From: JOPF136 sp035272605
GTDB taxonomy: Bacteria > Acidobacteriota > Terriglobia > Acidiferrales > UBA7541
Assembly: GCA_035272605.1 (NCBI GenBank)
Contig: DATEQM010000005.1
Location: 1 to 5,666 of the forward strand
Length of the DNA stretch: 5,666 bases
Direction of reading: 5' to 3'
Shown here: one piece after another, positions 5,436-5,666 of the stretch
Position numbering within the stretch: position 1 is the first letter of the stretch
Layout: each line of letters opens with the position of its first letter
Notes under the pieces: model-generated
The model's database searches: none
What the model saw: only the letters and a program-made list of their open reading frames with translations
What the model was told of the DNA's origin: nothing
Translations under genes and position numbers: made by a program

Positions 5436-5666
5436 GCCGGTCGGCCCTCGCGCGGATGGAACACTTCGAAGCAAGCTTTGGCGTGGCAAAGCGATCTCGC
5501 CGAGGCGGGAACGCTCTTCCATTCCGGCAGCGCTTCTTTCAGTGCGGACTGCTGTTCCGTCTTCGGCTTTCCTCCAAACAGCCGGCGGAAAAATCCGGCA
5601 ACCCGCGCGCCAAAGGATGGTTTCTTGGCCGGCGGCGCGGCGGAATTCGCGGCCGCGGGCGCCGAT
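5432..5666 (-). CDS. Unrecognised protein, C-terminal 77 residues (5' end outside window)
   Basis: Reading the minus strand from 5665, a frame with no ATG in the window stays open to TGA at 5434-5432 and encodes about 77 residues. It begins with an Ala/Pro/Lys-rich, linker-like stretch (SAPAAANSAAPPAKKPSF), then GARVAGFFRRLFGGKPKTEQ, a basic amphipathic segment, then ALKEALPEW and a tail with CHAKACFEVFHP. I recognise no domain and propose no function. Support for coding: third codon positions are mostly G or C (about 53 of 77 by hand count), the composition is protein-like, and its stop overlaps the oxidoreductase ATG as ATGA, typical of translational coupling in an operon. A competing minus-strand frame, the one containing the ATG at 5522, is also open but reads as Arg-rich with weaker third-position bias. 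Confidence is moderate because the fragment is short. Confidence 0.55.
   Translation of the reverse strand, partial: SAPAAANSAAPPAKKPSFGARVAGFFRRLFGGKPKTEQQSALKEALPEWKSVPASARSLCHAKACFEVFHPREGRPA

Noticed and set aside
5436..5522. Start of the oxidoreductase at the upstream ATG (683 residues)
   Set aside because: No good ribosome binding site and an Arg-rich N-terminus; the ATG at 5435 has a GAGGG and an ATGA junction. Kept as an alternative.

Overview
The window comes from a GC-rich bacterium with ordinary ATG/GTG/TTG starts. It is laid out as two convergent blocks that meet at about 3448-3470. I see no tRNA, rRNA, CRISPR array, insertion sequence or phage gene, and no gene-free stretch longer than about 150 bases. 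The gene set and the GC-rich hairpin repeats between genes would suit an acidobacterium or a similar soil or sediment lineage. That placement is an impression, not something the sequence proves.

Left block, plus strand, 1-3447: the 3' part of an acyl carrier protein gene (acpP, cut by the left window edge); fabF for the elongating 3-oxoacyl-ACP synthase II, with a TTG start; a 145-base spacer with a perfect GC palindrome, a weak terminator-like hairpin and a possible promoter; etfB (GTG start); a 55-base spacer filled by a strong hairpin; and etfA. acpP and fabF belong to type II fatty acid synthesis. etfB and etfA encode the two subunits of electron transfer flavoprotein (ETF), which takes electrons from acyl-CoA and other dehydrogenases.

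Right block, minus strand, 3471-5666: a membrane-anchored iron-sulfur oxidoreductase with a NarI-like membrane part, two 4Fe-4S ferredoxin motifs and two cysteine-rich CCG domains. This is the architecture of FadF and of the ETF:menaquinone oxidoreductase (EMO) proteins. Upstream of it is the 3' end of an unrecognised gene, cut by the right edge, whose TGA stop appears to overlap the oxidoreductase ATG (ATGA). That junction supports a start at 5435 rather than the longer ORF start at 5522.

Inferred joint role: EtfAB collects electrons from flavin dehydrogenases such as acyl-CoA dehydrogenase, and the FadF/EMO-like protein passes them through Fe-S clusters and haem to the membrane quinone pool. 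This would put fatty acid synthesis genes beside the electron outlet of fatty acid oxidation. The families are known, and I do not see a wholly new system. The least explained features are the hairpin elements between genes: two of them start with the same 12-base GTAGCGCC(A/G)GCC motif, and one copy seems to supply the fabF stop codon.
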